A DNA stretch of 64,000 bases from an uncultured Clostridia bacterium (GTDB lineage Bacteria; Bacillota; Clostridia; Lachnospirales; Lachnospiraceae): assembly GCA_948472945.1 (NCBI GenBank), contig CAOKVX010000002.1:62001-126000 (forward strand), written 5' to 3'. The position numbers and the translations under genes are program-made. A model generated the notes under the pieces. It saw nothing but the letters and a program-made list of their open reading frames with translations, was not told where the DNA came from and ran no database searches. Shown here piece after piece: positions 46,555 to 56,405 of the stretch (positions within the stretch are counted from its first letter, which is position 1; each line of letters begins with the position of its first letter).

Positions 46555-46583
46555 TTGGAATATCACATAATATATCATATAAT
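46555..46583 (+). promoter_or_regulatory. Sigma-A promoter of the Abi_2 gene
   Basis: TTGGAA and TATAAT are separated by 17 nt. The predicted start, near 46590, lies about 55 nt before the ATG. It sits right after the putative small RNA, so the two can be expressed separately. Confidence 0.6.
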
Positions 46584-46643
46584 GTAGTTGGAGGACAAAG
46601 AATACAACGTCAAATCATAATTTCATCGTACGGGGGTGCTGCA

Positions 46644-47588
46644 ATGTCAAACAAAAAAAATAAAAAACAGAAAGTATTCATAACATTTGACGACCAGATT
46701 AACTATCTCAAAAATAACAAGAAGCTTATAATAAACGATGAAAAATACGCCAGGGAAATGCTCAAAAGAACCTGCTATTACTCGCTCATCGTGGGCTACA
46801 GGGAAATATTCAAGGATAAAGAAACCGGAAATTACAAGGATGGTACGAAATTTGAAGACATAGTAAAACTGTACCATTTTGACGAGGAGCTGCGGGCTGT
46901 ATTTTTGGAGTACATATTCAGGGTTGAGGACCAGATACGCTCGCTCGTTTCATATTACTTCTGCGAAAAACACGGCGAAAAACAGTCCGAATACCTTGAC
47001 CCGTCAAATTACAACGTCACACCCCAGAACAAGCACGATATAGACACGATGGTACATATACTTTCAAACCTTGCCAACAAATCAACGGATTACGAGTCAA
47101 TCATACATGCGCGTGAAAAGCATAAGAACGTGCCGCTGTGGATTCTCGTTACCGGCATGACATTCGGCAACATATATAAAATGTACTCTTTCCTGACAGC
47201 CGATATTAAAAATAAAATAACAAACGCATATGTTTCACTTTCCCCGGACGAGCTGGGCCAGCTTCTCGCAGTCGTGTCAAAATTCAGGAATGTCTGCGCG
47301 CACCGCGAAAGATTATTTACTTATCAGGCAAACAAGTCAATTCCCGATATGCCTGTACACCGATACCTCAATATAGCTAAAAATGAGAACGGCGAATACA
47401 AATACGGCAAAAACAAGCTGTACTCAGTTGTAATTTCCATGTATTACCTGCTGCCGGAAGAAACTTTTTTGGAATTTCGCTCAAAGCTGTGCGTCCTGCT
47501 GAACAAATTCCTTATAATAGACAAAATATACCCCGAACCCGAACTGCTTGATTTAATAGGTTTTCCGCCAAACTGGCACGAAATATGA
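46644..47588 (+). CDS. Abi_2 (AbiD/AbiF-type) HEPN-domain abortive-infection protein
   Basis: 314 residues matching the Abi_2 family of phage abortive-infection proteins. The N-terminal half is helical (FDDQINYLKNNKKLIINDE, YYSLIVGYREIF, IFRVEDQIRSLVSYYF). The C-terminal half holds the HEPN ribonuclease signature R-X4-H in FRNVCAHRERLF (Arg215 to His220), as in the family's catalytic site. PLWILVTGMTFGNIYKMY is the conserved central helix. No signal peptide, so a cytosolic RNase toxin is expected. GGGGG lies 7 nt before the ATG. It has its own promoter and is preceded by a hairpin-rich putative RNA. It is transcribed against the surrounding genes, between a sugar operon and dut. It could be a defence or toxin module; the phage trigger is unknown. 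Confidence 0.85.
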   Translation: MSNKKNKKQKVFITFDDQINYLKNNKKLIINDEKYAREMLKRTCYYSLIVGYREIFKDKETGNYKDGTKFEDIVKLYHFDEELRAVFLEYIFRVEDQIRSLVSYYFCEKHGEKQSEYLDPSNYNVTPQNKHDIDTMVHILSNLANKSTDYESIIHAREKHKNVPLWILVTGMTFGNIYKMYSFLTADIKNKITNAYVSLSPDELGQLLAVVSKFRNVCAHRERLFTYQANKSIPDMPVHRYLNIAKNENGEYKYGKNKLYSVVISMYYLLPEETFLEFRSKLCVLLNKFLIIDKIYPEPELLDLIGFPPNWHEI

Positions 47589-47603
47589 AAATACGGGCGG
47601 GAA

Positions 47604-48050
47604 TTATTTAGAACCTGTCGAGCCAAAACCGCCCACACCGCGCACGGACGGTGAAAGCTCGTCCTTTTCCTCATATTCTCCATATATATATGGAGCTATA
47701 ACCATCTGCGCTACCCTCTCCGCTGGCTCAACAATGACAGGTGCGTCAGAGTGGTTGTGGAGCGCTATTATAATCTCGCCCCTGTAATCGCAGTCTATCA
47801 CCCCGACCTTATTTGCGGGCGCAACGCCCTTTTTGCAGGCGAGTCCGCTTCTGGCATATATAAGCCCTACTGTATACTCAGGCAGTTCAACCGCTATACC
47901 CGTATGTATAAACTGCGTCTCGCCCGGAGCAATTGCGACCGGAGCATCAAGGCACGCGTATAAATCGGCTCCCGCGGCGTACTCGCTTCCGTACGACGGC
48001 ATCACCGCGCTGCCGTTAAGCTTCTTAAAATATACTTTGCATGTTTTCAT
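47604..48050 (-). CDS. dut: dUTP pyrophosphatase
   Basis: 148-residue trimeric dUTPase that hydrolyses dUTP to dUMP, keeping uracil out of DNA and feeding thymidylate synthesis. All five motifs are visible: AGADLYA, YARSGLA, GVIDCDYRGE, ERVAQMVIAPY and RGVGGFGSTG near the C-terminus. GGGGAG precedes the ATG. Upstream on the same strand are nrdG and nrdD, so it sits in a nucleotide-supply group. Convergent with the Abi_2 gene, 15 nt between stops. Confidence 0.96.
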   Translation of the reverse strand: MKTCKVYFKKLNGSAVMPSYGSEYAAGADLYACLDAPVAIAPGETQFIHTGIAVELPEYTVGLIYARSGLACKKGVAPANKVGVIDCDYRGEIIIALHNHSDAPVIVEPAERVAQMVIAPYIYGEYEEKDELSPSVRGVGGFGSTGSK

Positions 48051-48135
48051 TTTTCTCCCCTTTTATTTTCTCCCTGTTGCGGGTGTAATACGGGCAGAAG
48101 ATTATCGTCTTCATCAGTGAGGCTCTCTTATCGCC

Positions 48136-48699
48136 TCACCCCGCCTGCGGAGTCCACAAAACTATCTCTCCCTTTTCAAGCGATTCCTGAACCATTATCG
48201 TCCTCTGGTTTTCAGAGCCCTTGAAGTGCAGTTTTAGGTTCTTCTCGTCCTCGTGGAACTCTCCGTCCACAAGTATGTCTATATACGATATTATCTCGCG
48301 TGTAATTTCGGACTCTCTGCACATTTTACCGACAATGTCCCGGTCAAACAGATAACCCGAATACGCCCAAACATTTTTCCCGTGTACGCCATACTCCTCC
48401 ATAGGATATTTCTTGCGGAAACGCCTTAGAAGCGGGAGTATTCCCTCCTGATTGGAATATTCAAAAGGTTCGCCGCCAAGAAGCGTAAGCCCCGCAACAT
48501 ATTCCGGCTCCATATAGGACATAATATCGTCTATATTCTTATCAGTAAACTCACTGCCGTAATTAAAATCCCATGCGACCTCGTTAAAACAGCCCTTACA
48601 TGCGTGCGTACAACCGCTGACAAACAGCGAAACCCTGATTCCCAGTCCGTTGGCAACATCATATTGCTTTATGTCTGCGTAATTCATTGTAACCGCCAT
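48136..48699 (-). CDS. nrdG: Anaerobic ribonucleotide reductase activating enzyme (radical SAM)
   Basis: 187-residue radical-SAM activase that installs the glycyl radical on NrdD. The [4Fe-4S] motif CTHACKGC has Cys30, Cys34 and Cys37 in CxxxCxxC spacing; TLLGGEPFEYSNQEG is the SAM-binding GGE motif. An alternative ATG at 48687 (MNYADIKQYD) is also plausible because the ribosome site AAGGA abuts the first ATG. It follows nrdD on the same strand by about 195 nt. Confidence 0.94.
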   Translation of the reverse strand: MAVTMNYADIKQYDVANGLGIRVSLFVSGCTHACKGCFNEVAWDFNYGSEFTDKNIDDIMSYMEPEYVAGLTLLGGEPFEYSNQEGILPLLRRFRKKYPMEEYGVHGKNVWAYSGYLFDRDIVGKMCRESEITREIISYIDILVDGEFHEDEKNLKLHFKGSENQRTIMVQESLEKGEIVLWTPQAG

Positions 48700-48807
48700 T
48701 CCTTAAACAAACTTCATATCTTTATGCAAAATAATACACATAACCGCACCGATTTGTGTACAGCTCCGTTACATCAAATGACTTACCGGAATACTGCGCC
48801 GTCTAAC

Positions 48808-48848
48808 TGAAAATTAACTGTACAGTACGCGAGTGTACTGAGTTTTCA
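48808..48848 (-). terminator. Hairpin between nrdD and nrdG
   Basis: CAGTAC and GTACTG (6-nt loop) are enclosed by TGAAAA/TTTTCA. It may attenuate or protect the nrdD transcript ahead of nrdG. No U-tract beyond the outer stem, so confidence is limited. Confidence 0.4.
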
Positions 48849-48893
48849 CACGCTCAGATATGAAGTTTGACTATAATTTTATAGATTATATGA

Positions 48894-51020
48894 TTATATA
48901 TGGAGCACCCTCGAATTAATCTCCTTCGTCTTTCCTACATTCCAGAAATTCTCTCCGAGATAACCGCAGGTCCTTCTCGTGACATTCATCTTCGAGTGGT
49001 CCTTATTACCGCACTGTGGGCACTCCCAGCCAAGCTCGTCGTTTATCTTTATCTCCCCGTCAAAGCCGCACTCATGGCAATAATCTGATTTTGTGTTGAA
49101 CTCAGCATACTGGATATTGTCGTAGATGAACTTGACAATCTCCTCGAGCGCGCTTAAGTTGTGCTGCATATTAGGTATCTCTATATATGAGATTGCTCCG
49201 CCCGACGATATATTCTGGAACTGGCTCTCAAACGTAAACTTCGTAAACGCGTCTATTTTTTCCCTAACGTCAACATGGTATGAATTGGTGTAATAACCCT
49301 TGTCCGTCACGTCAGGTATCTCGCCGTAGTTTTCCTTGTCAATCCTTGCAAATCTATAGCAGAGAGATTCGGCAGGAGTTCCATACAGTGCGAAACCTAT
49401 ATTTGTCTCCTCTTTCCAGGTGTCTGTAGCGCTTCTCAGCCTTTTCATAATCTTGAGCGCAAACTCTGTGCCGACAGGGTCGGTGTGCGACACTCCTGTC
49501 ATAAGCTTGGTGACCTCATAAAGCCCGATGTAGCCAAGAGAGATTGACGAATATCCGTCATGCAGAAGCTTGTCAATCTTCTCTCCCTTATCCAGTCTTG
49601 CAATAGCGCCATACTGCCAGTGTATAGGGCTCACATCAGAGAGCGTTCCCTCGAGCGCGTGATGCCTGCACATAAGCGCCTCAAAACACAGTGAAAGCCT
49701 ATCCTCTAATATCTGCCAGAATTTTTCCATATTTCCCTGTGCGATAATACCTATCTGAGGCAGGTTGAGGCTTACAACTCCCTGATTAAATCTTCCCTCA
49801 AACTGATAATTTCCATCAGAATCAAGCCACGGCGACAGGAAACTCCTGCATCCCATACATGAGAATACGTTTCCTTTGCAATTCTCACGCATTTTCTTCG
49901 CCGATATATAATCAGGATAAAGCCTCTTTGCGGAACATTTTACCGCAAGCTTTGTTATATAGTCATATTTTCCGCCTTTCAGGCAGTTGTTTTCGTCCAG
50001 TACATAAATAAGCTTAGGAAATGCCGGCGTGACATAGACGCCCTTTTCGTTTTTAATACCCTCAAGACGCTGCCTTAATATTTCCTCAATAATCACGGCA
50101 TTTTCCTCAATATATTCATCCTCGTCGTCGAGGAACATGAACAGTGTTACAAACGGCGACTGCCCGTTTGTCGTCATAAGCGTGTTTATCTGATACTGTA
50201 TAGTCTGGACTCCGGAGCGCAGCTCGTCGTTAAGCCTGTCCTGTACAAGCTGCCCGATAATATATGGGTCCATCTTTCCGCCGTACTGCTCATTATATTT
50301 TTCTTCGTATTTTTGCCTGCTGGCCCTTAAATATTTGCCAAGATGCCTTATGTCAACAGACTGTCCACCGTACTGGCTGCTCGCCACGGCGCTTATTATC
50401 TGCGTCATTACAGTACAGGCAACCTGAAAGCTCTTAGGACTCTCAATAAGTTTTCCGTTCATAACAGTACCGTTCTCAAACATATCTTTTATGTTTATAA
50501 GACAGCAGTTGAATATTGTCTGTACAAAATAGTCCATATCGTGAAAATGTATCGCGCCATCCTCGTGGGCTTTTACAATGTGTTCCGGAAGAAGAAGCCT
50601 CTTTGTCAGGTCCTTTGAAACCTCACCTGCGATAAGGTCTCTCTGTGTGGACGCGATGTAGGCGTTTTTATTGGAGTTCTCCTCCATAACATCTTTATTC
50701 CTATTCTGTATAAGGCTCATAATTGAATCATCGGTCGTATTGGCTTTTCTGACAAGCTCCCTGGTATAACGGTATATAATATATGTCTTGGCAAGTACAA
50801 ATTTGCCCTCAGCCATAATTTTCTGCTCAATCATATCCTGAATACTTTCAACATGCATTGTATCCCTGCGTAAACTTTCAATGCTGGCAACTATAGCCTC
50901 AATTTTTTCATCCGTGAGTTTCTCATACCGGTCAACCTCGGCATTGGCTTTCTTTATTGCAGTCAATATCTTATTGCGGTTATACTCAACAACTCTACCA
51001 TCTCTTTTTATGACCTTCAT
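48894..51020 (-). CDS. nrdD: Anaerobic (class III) ribonucleoside-triphosphate reductase
   Basis: 708 residues from ATG 51020 (MKVIKRDGRVVEYNRNK), preceded by AAAGGA; the longer frame to 51065 lacks a site. Oxygen-sensitive glycyl-radical enzyme reducing NTPs to dNTPs. N-terminal ATP-cone (about 1-90), the large barrel (VSLNLPQIG, SVSHTDP-type motifs), a C-terminal zinc site from CHECG and CPQCG, and the radical Gly686 in RRTCGYLGEN. Two tandem NrdR boxes lie upstream at 51138-51182, indicating NrdR repression. Typical of a strict anaerobe. Confidence 0.96.
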   Translation of the reverse strand: MKVIKRDGRVVEYNRNKILTAIKKANAEVDRYEKLTDEKIEAIVASIESLRRDTMHVESIQDMIEQKIMAEGKFVLAKTYIIYRYTRELVRKANTTDDSIMSLIQNRNKDVMEENSNKNAYIASTQRDLIAGEVSKDLTKRLLLPEHIVKAHEDGAIHFHDMDYFVQTIFNCCLINIKDMFENGTVMNGKLIESPKSFQVACTVMTQIISAVASSQYGGQSVDIRHLGKYLRASRQKYEEKYNEQYGGKMDPYIIGQLVQDRLNDELRSGVQTIQYQINTLMTTNGQSPFVTLFMFLDDEDEYIEENAVIIEEILRQRLEGIKNEKGVYVTPAFPKLIYVLDENNCLKGGKYDYITKLAVKCSAKRLYPDYISAKKMRENCKGNVFSCMGCRSFLSPWLDSDGNYQFEGRFNQGVVSLNLPQIGIIAQGNMEKFWQILEDRLSLCFEALMCRHHALEGTLSDVSPIHWQYGAIARLDKGEKIDKLLHDGYSSISLGYIGLYEVTKLMTGVSHTDPVGTEFALKIMKRLRSATDTWKEETNIGFALYGTPAESLCYRFARIDKENYGEIPDVTDKGYYTNSYHVDVREKIDAFTKFTFESQFQNISSGGAISYIEIPNMQHNLSALEEIVKFIYDNIQYAEFNTKSDYCHECGFDGEIKINDELGWECPQCGNKDHSKMNVTRRTCGYLGENFWNVGKTKEINSRVLHI

Positions 51021-51137
51021 TCCTGACACTTTCCTTTCTAAACGAATACGCATTATATGCTGCACACTAATAACATGTTATTTATGTCGCATCCTCCGCG
51101 GCAACAGTTCATATTATAGCACCCTTTTTTTTATTTG

Positions 51138-51182
51138 TCCATATATATTGATGTCTGTATTTGTCGCGACACAATATATAGT
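51138..51182. promoter_or_regulatory. Tandem NrdR boxes upstream of nrdD
   Basis: ACACAATATATAGT at 51169-51182 is a perfect match to the NrdR box. A weaker copy (10 of 14) lies at 51138-51151, starting exactly 31 bp away, the three-helical-turn spacing known for NrdR tandem sites. The rest of the 51021-51385 gap is AT-rich, with no gene seen. Confidence 0.75.
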
Positions 51183-51385
51183 TGCTGTCCAGAAAGCTTG
51201 ATTTTACTAAGAACCACATTTGTAGTCTAAATTTTATGCCACAATATTTTATTATATATTAATAATTATTTAACTCTAAGTTCGAATATAAAATCTACGT
51301 AATTTACAAATAATTATCTGATTCAAAAACACTATTTGAGCACTTCAGCAATTAAGTTCACGCGGCGAACTTTTAGTACTGTTTT

Positions 51386-52294
51386 TTATTCTCCGCTTCC
51401 AAACGGCAGCACATTTCCTGAAAATCTGATTATGTCATTTATTTCATCATCCGGTATATGTGTATACTCTGAAAGTTCACGGACACTTGCAACCCGGCCA
51501 AGCTCCTTTGATAGATAAGCCGCCGCATCCTTTACAAGTTGAGCTTTGCCAATTACAACCTGAAGTTCTCCCTCCCTTCCAATCTCAGAATCAATATGGT
51601 CTGTTATTCCATTTCTTATGGACTCTCTAATATAAGAGTCAAATGAACTAAAGTTCTTTAGAACAGAACAGTCTAAACCGGACATTATATTTTTTACGGC
51701 AAGTATAAGCGCAAGATTGCCTTCCTGTATAAGCTCGTCTTTCGCAACACCTCTTCCGGAATATCTGGAAGAAAAATTGACGACCGCAGGCAGATACGCA
51801 TTAATTATTGATTCCTCCGTTTCATCATCGCTGCCTCCCGACACTACGCGCTCATAAACTTTTTTTAAGTCAGAACCGGCCGCGGCTGTTTCCCTCACTG
51901 ATTTCCTGTAATGTTTTGTCCTCGGCGAATCAGGACCCGACTTGTCCGACAAAATATCAGAAGCAAATGCGGCGCTTTTTCCCACAGATTCAGCCCCGCC
52001 ATTATCTTTTGGCGCCGCCTTTTGAAAAACCCCGTTTTCATACAACGCATTTTCTGAAGCCGGTTTTTCTGACATTACATCCCCTGCCGCCGCTTTTTCC
52101 GAAACTGTCGTATATCCTATAACTTTAATATGTCCTTTACACAGATAATCATACACAGCGTCTTTTTGTTTTTCGTTGAGAGAAAGTTCCTCAAAATAAC
52201 CGTCTACCTCTTCTGTCGTAATAGAATTCCCATTCACCCTTGCCATACCAACAATGTCATACAGCATCTCCATAAATTTTTTCTCATCCTGCAT
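51386..52294 (-). CDS. Sigma-70-like protein with regions 1.1-like, 2 and 3 but no region 4
   Basis: 302 residues. The N-terminus (about 1-60, KFMEMLYDIVGMARVNGNSI...VYDYLCKGHIKVIGY) resembles the sigma region 1.1 fold. A long Ala/Ser/Asp-rich linker (about 65-135) follows. Residues about 145-225 resemble region 2 (INAYLPAVVNFSSRYSGRGV, DELIQEGNLALILAVKNI), and about 240-302 resemble region 3 (YLSKELGRVASVRELSEYTH, IPDDEINDIIRF). The protein stops there: the -35-recognising region 4 is absent, with no trace of it in the next ~200 nt. It may work with a separate region-4 partner, act as a sigma decoy, or be a truncated sigma. GGAGG is 7 nt before the ATG. Confidence 0.7.
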   Translation of the reverse strand: MQDEKKFMEMLYDIVGMARVNGNSITTEEVDGYFEELSLNEKQKDAVYDYLCKGHIKVIGYTTVSEKAAAGDVMSEKPASENALYENGVFQKAAPKDNGGAESVGKSAAFASDILSDKSGPDSPRTKHYRKSVRETAAAGSDLKKVYERVVSGGSDDETEESIINAYLPAVVNFSSRYSGRGVAKDELIQEGNLALILAVKNIMSGLDCSVLKNFSSFDSYIRESIRNGITDHIDSEIGREGELQVVIGKAQLVKDAAAYLSKELGRVASVRELSEYTHIPDDEINDIIRFSGNVLPFGSGE

Positions 52295-52340
52295 TTAAAT
52301 ACCTCCAGAAATTACTTTAATCGTCCCAATATCAGAACAA

Positions 52341-52552
52341 AGAATGTTGCTTGCAACATTCTCCGCGCCGAGCGCGGTCGCATAAGCTACATCTTCGTTA
52401 CGCGCGAGTGCGCATCCTTAGCAGAGCGCTTTTATATAATAGGAAATTGCTTCGCAATTTCCTATTATATAAAAAATGACCGCTATATTCATATGAGACA
52501 TACGCAGAACACAAAACGGCAAAGTGTAGGCGTGTGTTTCGTTGAATATAGC
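52341..52552. repeat. Cluster of perfect hairpins between ilvC and the sigma-like gene
   Basis: Four tight palindromes lie in 210 bp. AGAATGTTGC/GCAACATTCT has a 2-nt loop (52341-52362). CCGCGC/GCGCGG has a 3-nt loop (52363-52377). A 21-bp perfect stem with a 3-nt loop spans 52430-52474. GCTATATTCA/TGAATATAGC (52482-52552) encloses about 50 nt. There is no U-tract after the 21-bp hairpin on either strand, so it is not a standard terminator. No coding frame. It fills the gap 52295-52595 and may be a palindromic mobile repeat or structured RNA. Confidence 0.6.
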
Positions 52553-52595
52553 AATCACTTTCTCTAATCGCATTTTTAACTGTTAAATATCAGCA

Positions 52596-54171
<1,576 letters not shown>

Positions 54172-54440
54172 ACCAACCTTCTGTATTAATCCAACTATAC
54201 CAGAGTCAAAAACTAATCTGCATGTACCTGCATATAAGCGTCATTCAGCCTTACCGGCCCGCCAAACATGAGGAAACAGCACCCTGATATTATTGTATTA
54301 AATCGTATCACTACGCTACTGCTTTGTCAACTATAAATATTCTTGCGAAATTATCTGATTTTAAATATTATATAAAAAAATGAATGATATGTTATGCCGT
54401 TAACCAACAAACATAAAGGGCTTTTTATATACATCTGTAC

Positions 54441-54491
54441 TTAATAAAAAGGCTAAAACAGGCTAACGCCGAATACATCCGGCGCAGCCTG
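54441..54491 (-). terminator. Terminator of the second GH10 gene
   Basis: On the minus strand CAGGCT-CGCCG-type arms (54459-54491, one asymmetric bulge) are followed by TTTTAGCCTTTTTATT. It lies 43 nt beyond the xylanase stop. Confidence 0.75.
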
Positions 54492-54533
54492 TTCCCAAGG
54501 AATTCATATGAAAAACTAACAATTTATCAGTTT

Positions 54534-56207
54534 TTATTTGTTATCCTTTAATACCTGTATAACTCTGTTGAATGCGTCTTTTGCAATATAATCAGCTGTG
54601 AAGAGTCCCGAATGGGTTCCATATACAGCATAGTCATAGTGACGGTCTTCCTCAGGCTTAGTTGCCTCGCCTTCCAAATCAGGACGGTCGGTAAGAGCCC
54701 AGATACTTACGTTTGTAAGTGTATCAGGATTGTTCTTTGCAAAGTCACAGTATACTTTAAACATATCCTCACACTTCTTTGCGTGAGCTTCAATATCTGC
54801 ATCTGTTACAGGCGTATTCTTATCAGCAGAATGTTCTTGGCTGAGACGAACACAGAGCTCGTTGATACCTACTTTGACGCCAAGGCCTGCAAATTTCTCC
54901 ATTGCTTTCTTAACATCACTTGCATTCGGCCAATATGTGAGTACATATCCTTCCATTCCCATGCAGTCAAGAAGCTTATTGTTCTCGTCTGCGTTGAGGT
55001 AATTAATAAGTGCAACGATACGAGGTGTCTTAGGATTATCCTTGTCATTCTGGAAACAGTTAAAATCATTGTAGAAAAGCTGTATGTCTTTACCGGTCTT
55101 AGCTACCGCATCTTTTGCATACTGGAATGCAAACTTGATGTACTCTCCACCTAAAATCTTGTAGAAGTTTCCTGTTTTATGAAGGAACAATCCTGTTGTC
55201 TCGTCAGCAACAGCGTCCTTGCTTGAATCAATTGCCTCGTTAACTACATCCCATGCAATTACCATGTCAGGGTACTCTGTGTTAAAGTGATTTATTACCT
55301 GATCAGCATAGCTCTGCATACGAGCCTTGAGTGTCTCAGCGTCAACAAGCTTTGCCTCTTTTTCTTCAGCAGATTCAGGAACTTCATATCCCTGATAGAA
55401 GAATGCTTCCGCCATACTCTGCTCCCAGAAAAGAACGTGTCCACGAACTTTTAATCCGTTGTCTTTAGCCCATTTAACCATCTCGTCAGCGCGGTCAAAC
55501 TGGCATTTTACAACAGTCTCGCCTTCCTCAGCTACTGCTGAAGCAGAAGCTCCAACGTCGATTAATGAATAGCCTTTCATCTCATTCTCAAATGAGACAA
55601 TTTCAAACTGCTGTGCAGCAAGCTGTGTAAAGCTCTTGTCGCTTATCTTGTCATAGTTGATAACCGTTCCTACTGTGAAGTTTGCATTTTCCTTGAGTGA
55701 TTCCTCCGGAAGAATGAACGGTGTAGGGGTAGGTCTCTGCGTCCTCTCAGGAGCAGGTGTTGCTGTAGGTGCAGAAGTTGGTACTGCCGTTGGCACAACT
55801 GTCGGTACTGCAGTTGGAACCGGCGTTGGAACTACATTCGTAGTATTTGCAGTAACAGTAATCTTACATACAGCCTTTACCTTTTTATTAGACTTTGACG
55901 TTGCGGTGATGTTTGCCTTACCGGCTTTAACTGCCTTTACAACACCCTTTTTGCTTACGGTTGCAACCGCCTTTTTACTAGTCTTCCATGTTACATTCTT
56001 TTTCGCTTTAGAAGGTTTTACCTTCTTAACCTTTAATGTAAACTTCTGTCCAACTTTAAGTGTCTTTGATTTTGCATTCAAAGTAATTTTCTTTGCTTTA
56101 GGAGCTGCCTGTGCATCAGGTGTTACAGAAACCGCACCGAAAAGCATTGCGGCAGATAAAACTACTGCCAATGATTTTTTAAATGATTTTCTCATCTTAT
56201 TCTGCAT
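54534..56207 (-). CDS. Secreted, divergent GH10 xylanase-family enzyme with Ig-like module
   Basis: 557 residues: signal peptide (SLAVVLSAAMLFGAVSVTPDAQA), Lys-rich BIG2-like Ig module (about 38-120), a VPT-repeat linker (about 125-162), GH10 barrel (about 170-557). Acid/base Glu324 in WDVVNEAID and putative nucleophile Glu450 in GINELCVRLS. It departs from classic GH10: the usual WH-Q-P-W substrate motif reads FWEQSMAEAFF, and the nucleophile context is not TEMD-like. The target may therefore not be plain xylan. A good promoter lies at 56262-56290. The ATG at 56207 is inside a 10-bp hairpin, and a second ATG (56195) follows. Stands alone. Confidence 0.85.
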   Translation of the reverse strand: MQNKMRKSFKKSLAVVLSAAMLFGAVSVTPDAQAAPKAKKITLNAKSKTLKVGQKFTLKVKKVKPSKAKKNVTWKTSKKAVATVSKKGVVKAVKAGKANITATSKSNKKVKAVCKITVTANTTNVVPTPVPTAVPTVVPTAVPTSAPTATPAPERTQRPTPTPFILPEESLKENANFTVGTVINYDKISDKSFTQLAAQQFEIVSFENEMKGYSLIDVGASASAVAEEGETVVKCQFDRADEMVKWAKDNGLKVRGHVLFWEQSMAEAFFYQGYEVPESAEEKEAKLVDAETLKARMQSYADQVINHFNTEYPDMVIAWDVVNEAIDSSKDAVADETTGLFLHKTGNFYKILGGEYIKFAFQYAKDAVAKTGKDIQLFYNDFNCFQNDKDNPKTPRIVALINYLNADENNKLLDCMGMEGYVLTYWPNASDVKKAMEKFAGLGVKVGINELCVRLSQEHSADKNTPVTDADIEAHAKKCEDMFKVYCDFAKNNPDTLTNVSIWALTDRPDLEGEATKPEEDRHYDYAVYGTHSGLFTADYIAKDAFNRVIQVLKDNK

Positions 56208-56230
56208 AATAAGAGTTATACTTATTATGC
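56204..56230 (-). promoter_or_regulatory. Hairpin burying the start codon of the second GH10 gene
   Basis: On the minus strand GCATAATAAG pairs perfectly with CTTATTATGC (10 bp, 7-nt loop). The ATG at 56207 is in the downstream arm. The only good ribosome site (AGGAGAG) lies just upstream of the stem, too far from the ATG unless the hairpin brings them together. Confidence 0.5.
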
Positions 56231-56261
56231 ACTCTCCTTTCTATATTTTTATTTCCATGTT

Positions 56262-56290
56262 ATTTTAGCAAAGAATATCAAAAAGTACAA
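56262..56290 (-). promoter_or_regulatory. Sigma-A promoter of the second GH10 gene
   Basis: On the minus strand TTGTAC and TAAAAT are separated by 17 nt, about 55 nt before the start codon. Confidence 0.6.
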
Positions 56291-56405
56291 CCCAAAATGT
56301 TGAAATATAACAAAATGTTTTGATAATTCTCTACCTTACAACATAATATATTGCAATGTTTATTTTAAAAGGCAGTTGTGTCTTTTTTTTGTCATAGTCT
56401 GGCAC

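Noticed and set aside
52430-52474. 21-bp hairpin as the ilvC terminator
   Set aside because: It lacks a U-tract on either strand and lies about 120 nt from the stop, so a plain terminator reading is not supported.
54172-54533. T-box leader upstream of ilvH-ilvC
   Set aside because: No AGGGTGGNACCGCG-type T-box sequence or specifier stem was found on the minus strand.
55657-56268. 203-codon plus-strand frame, Val/Gly/Thr-rich, over the second GH10 gene
   Set aside because: Mirror of the VPT-repeat linker and Lys-rich Ig module; apparent membrane character is a by-product of antisense reading.
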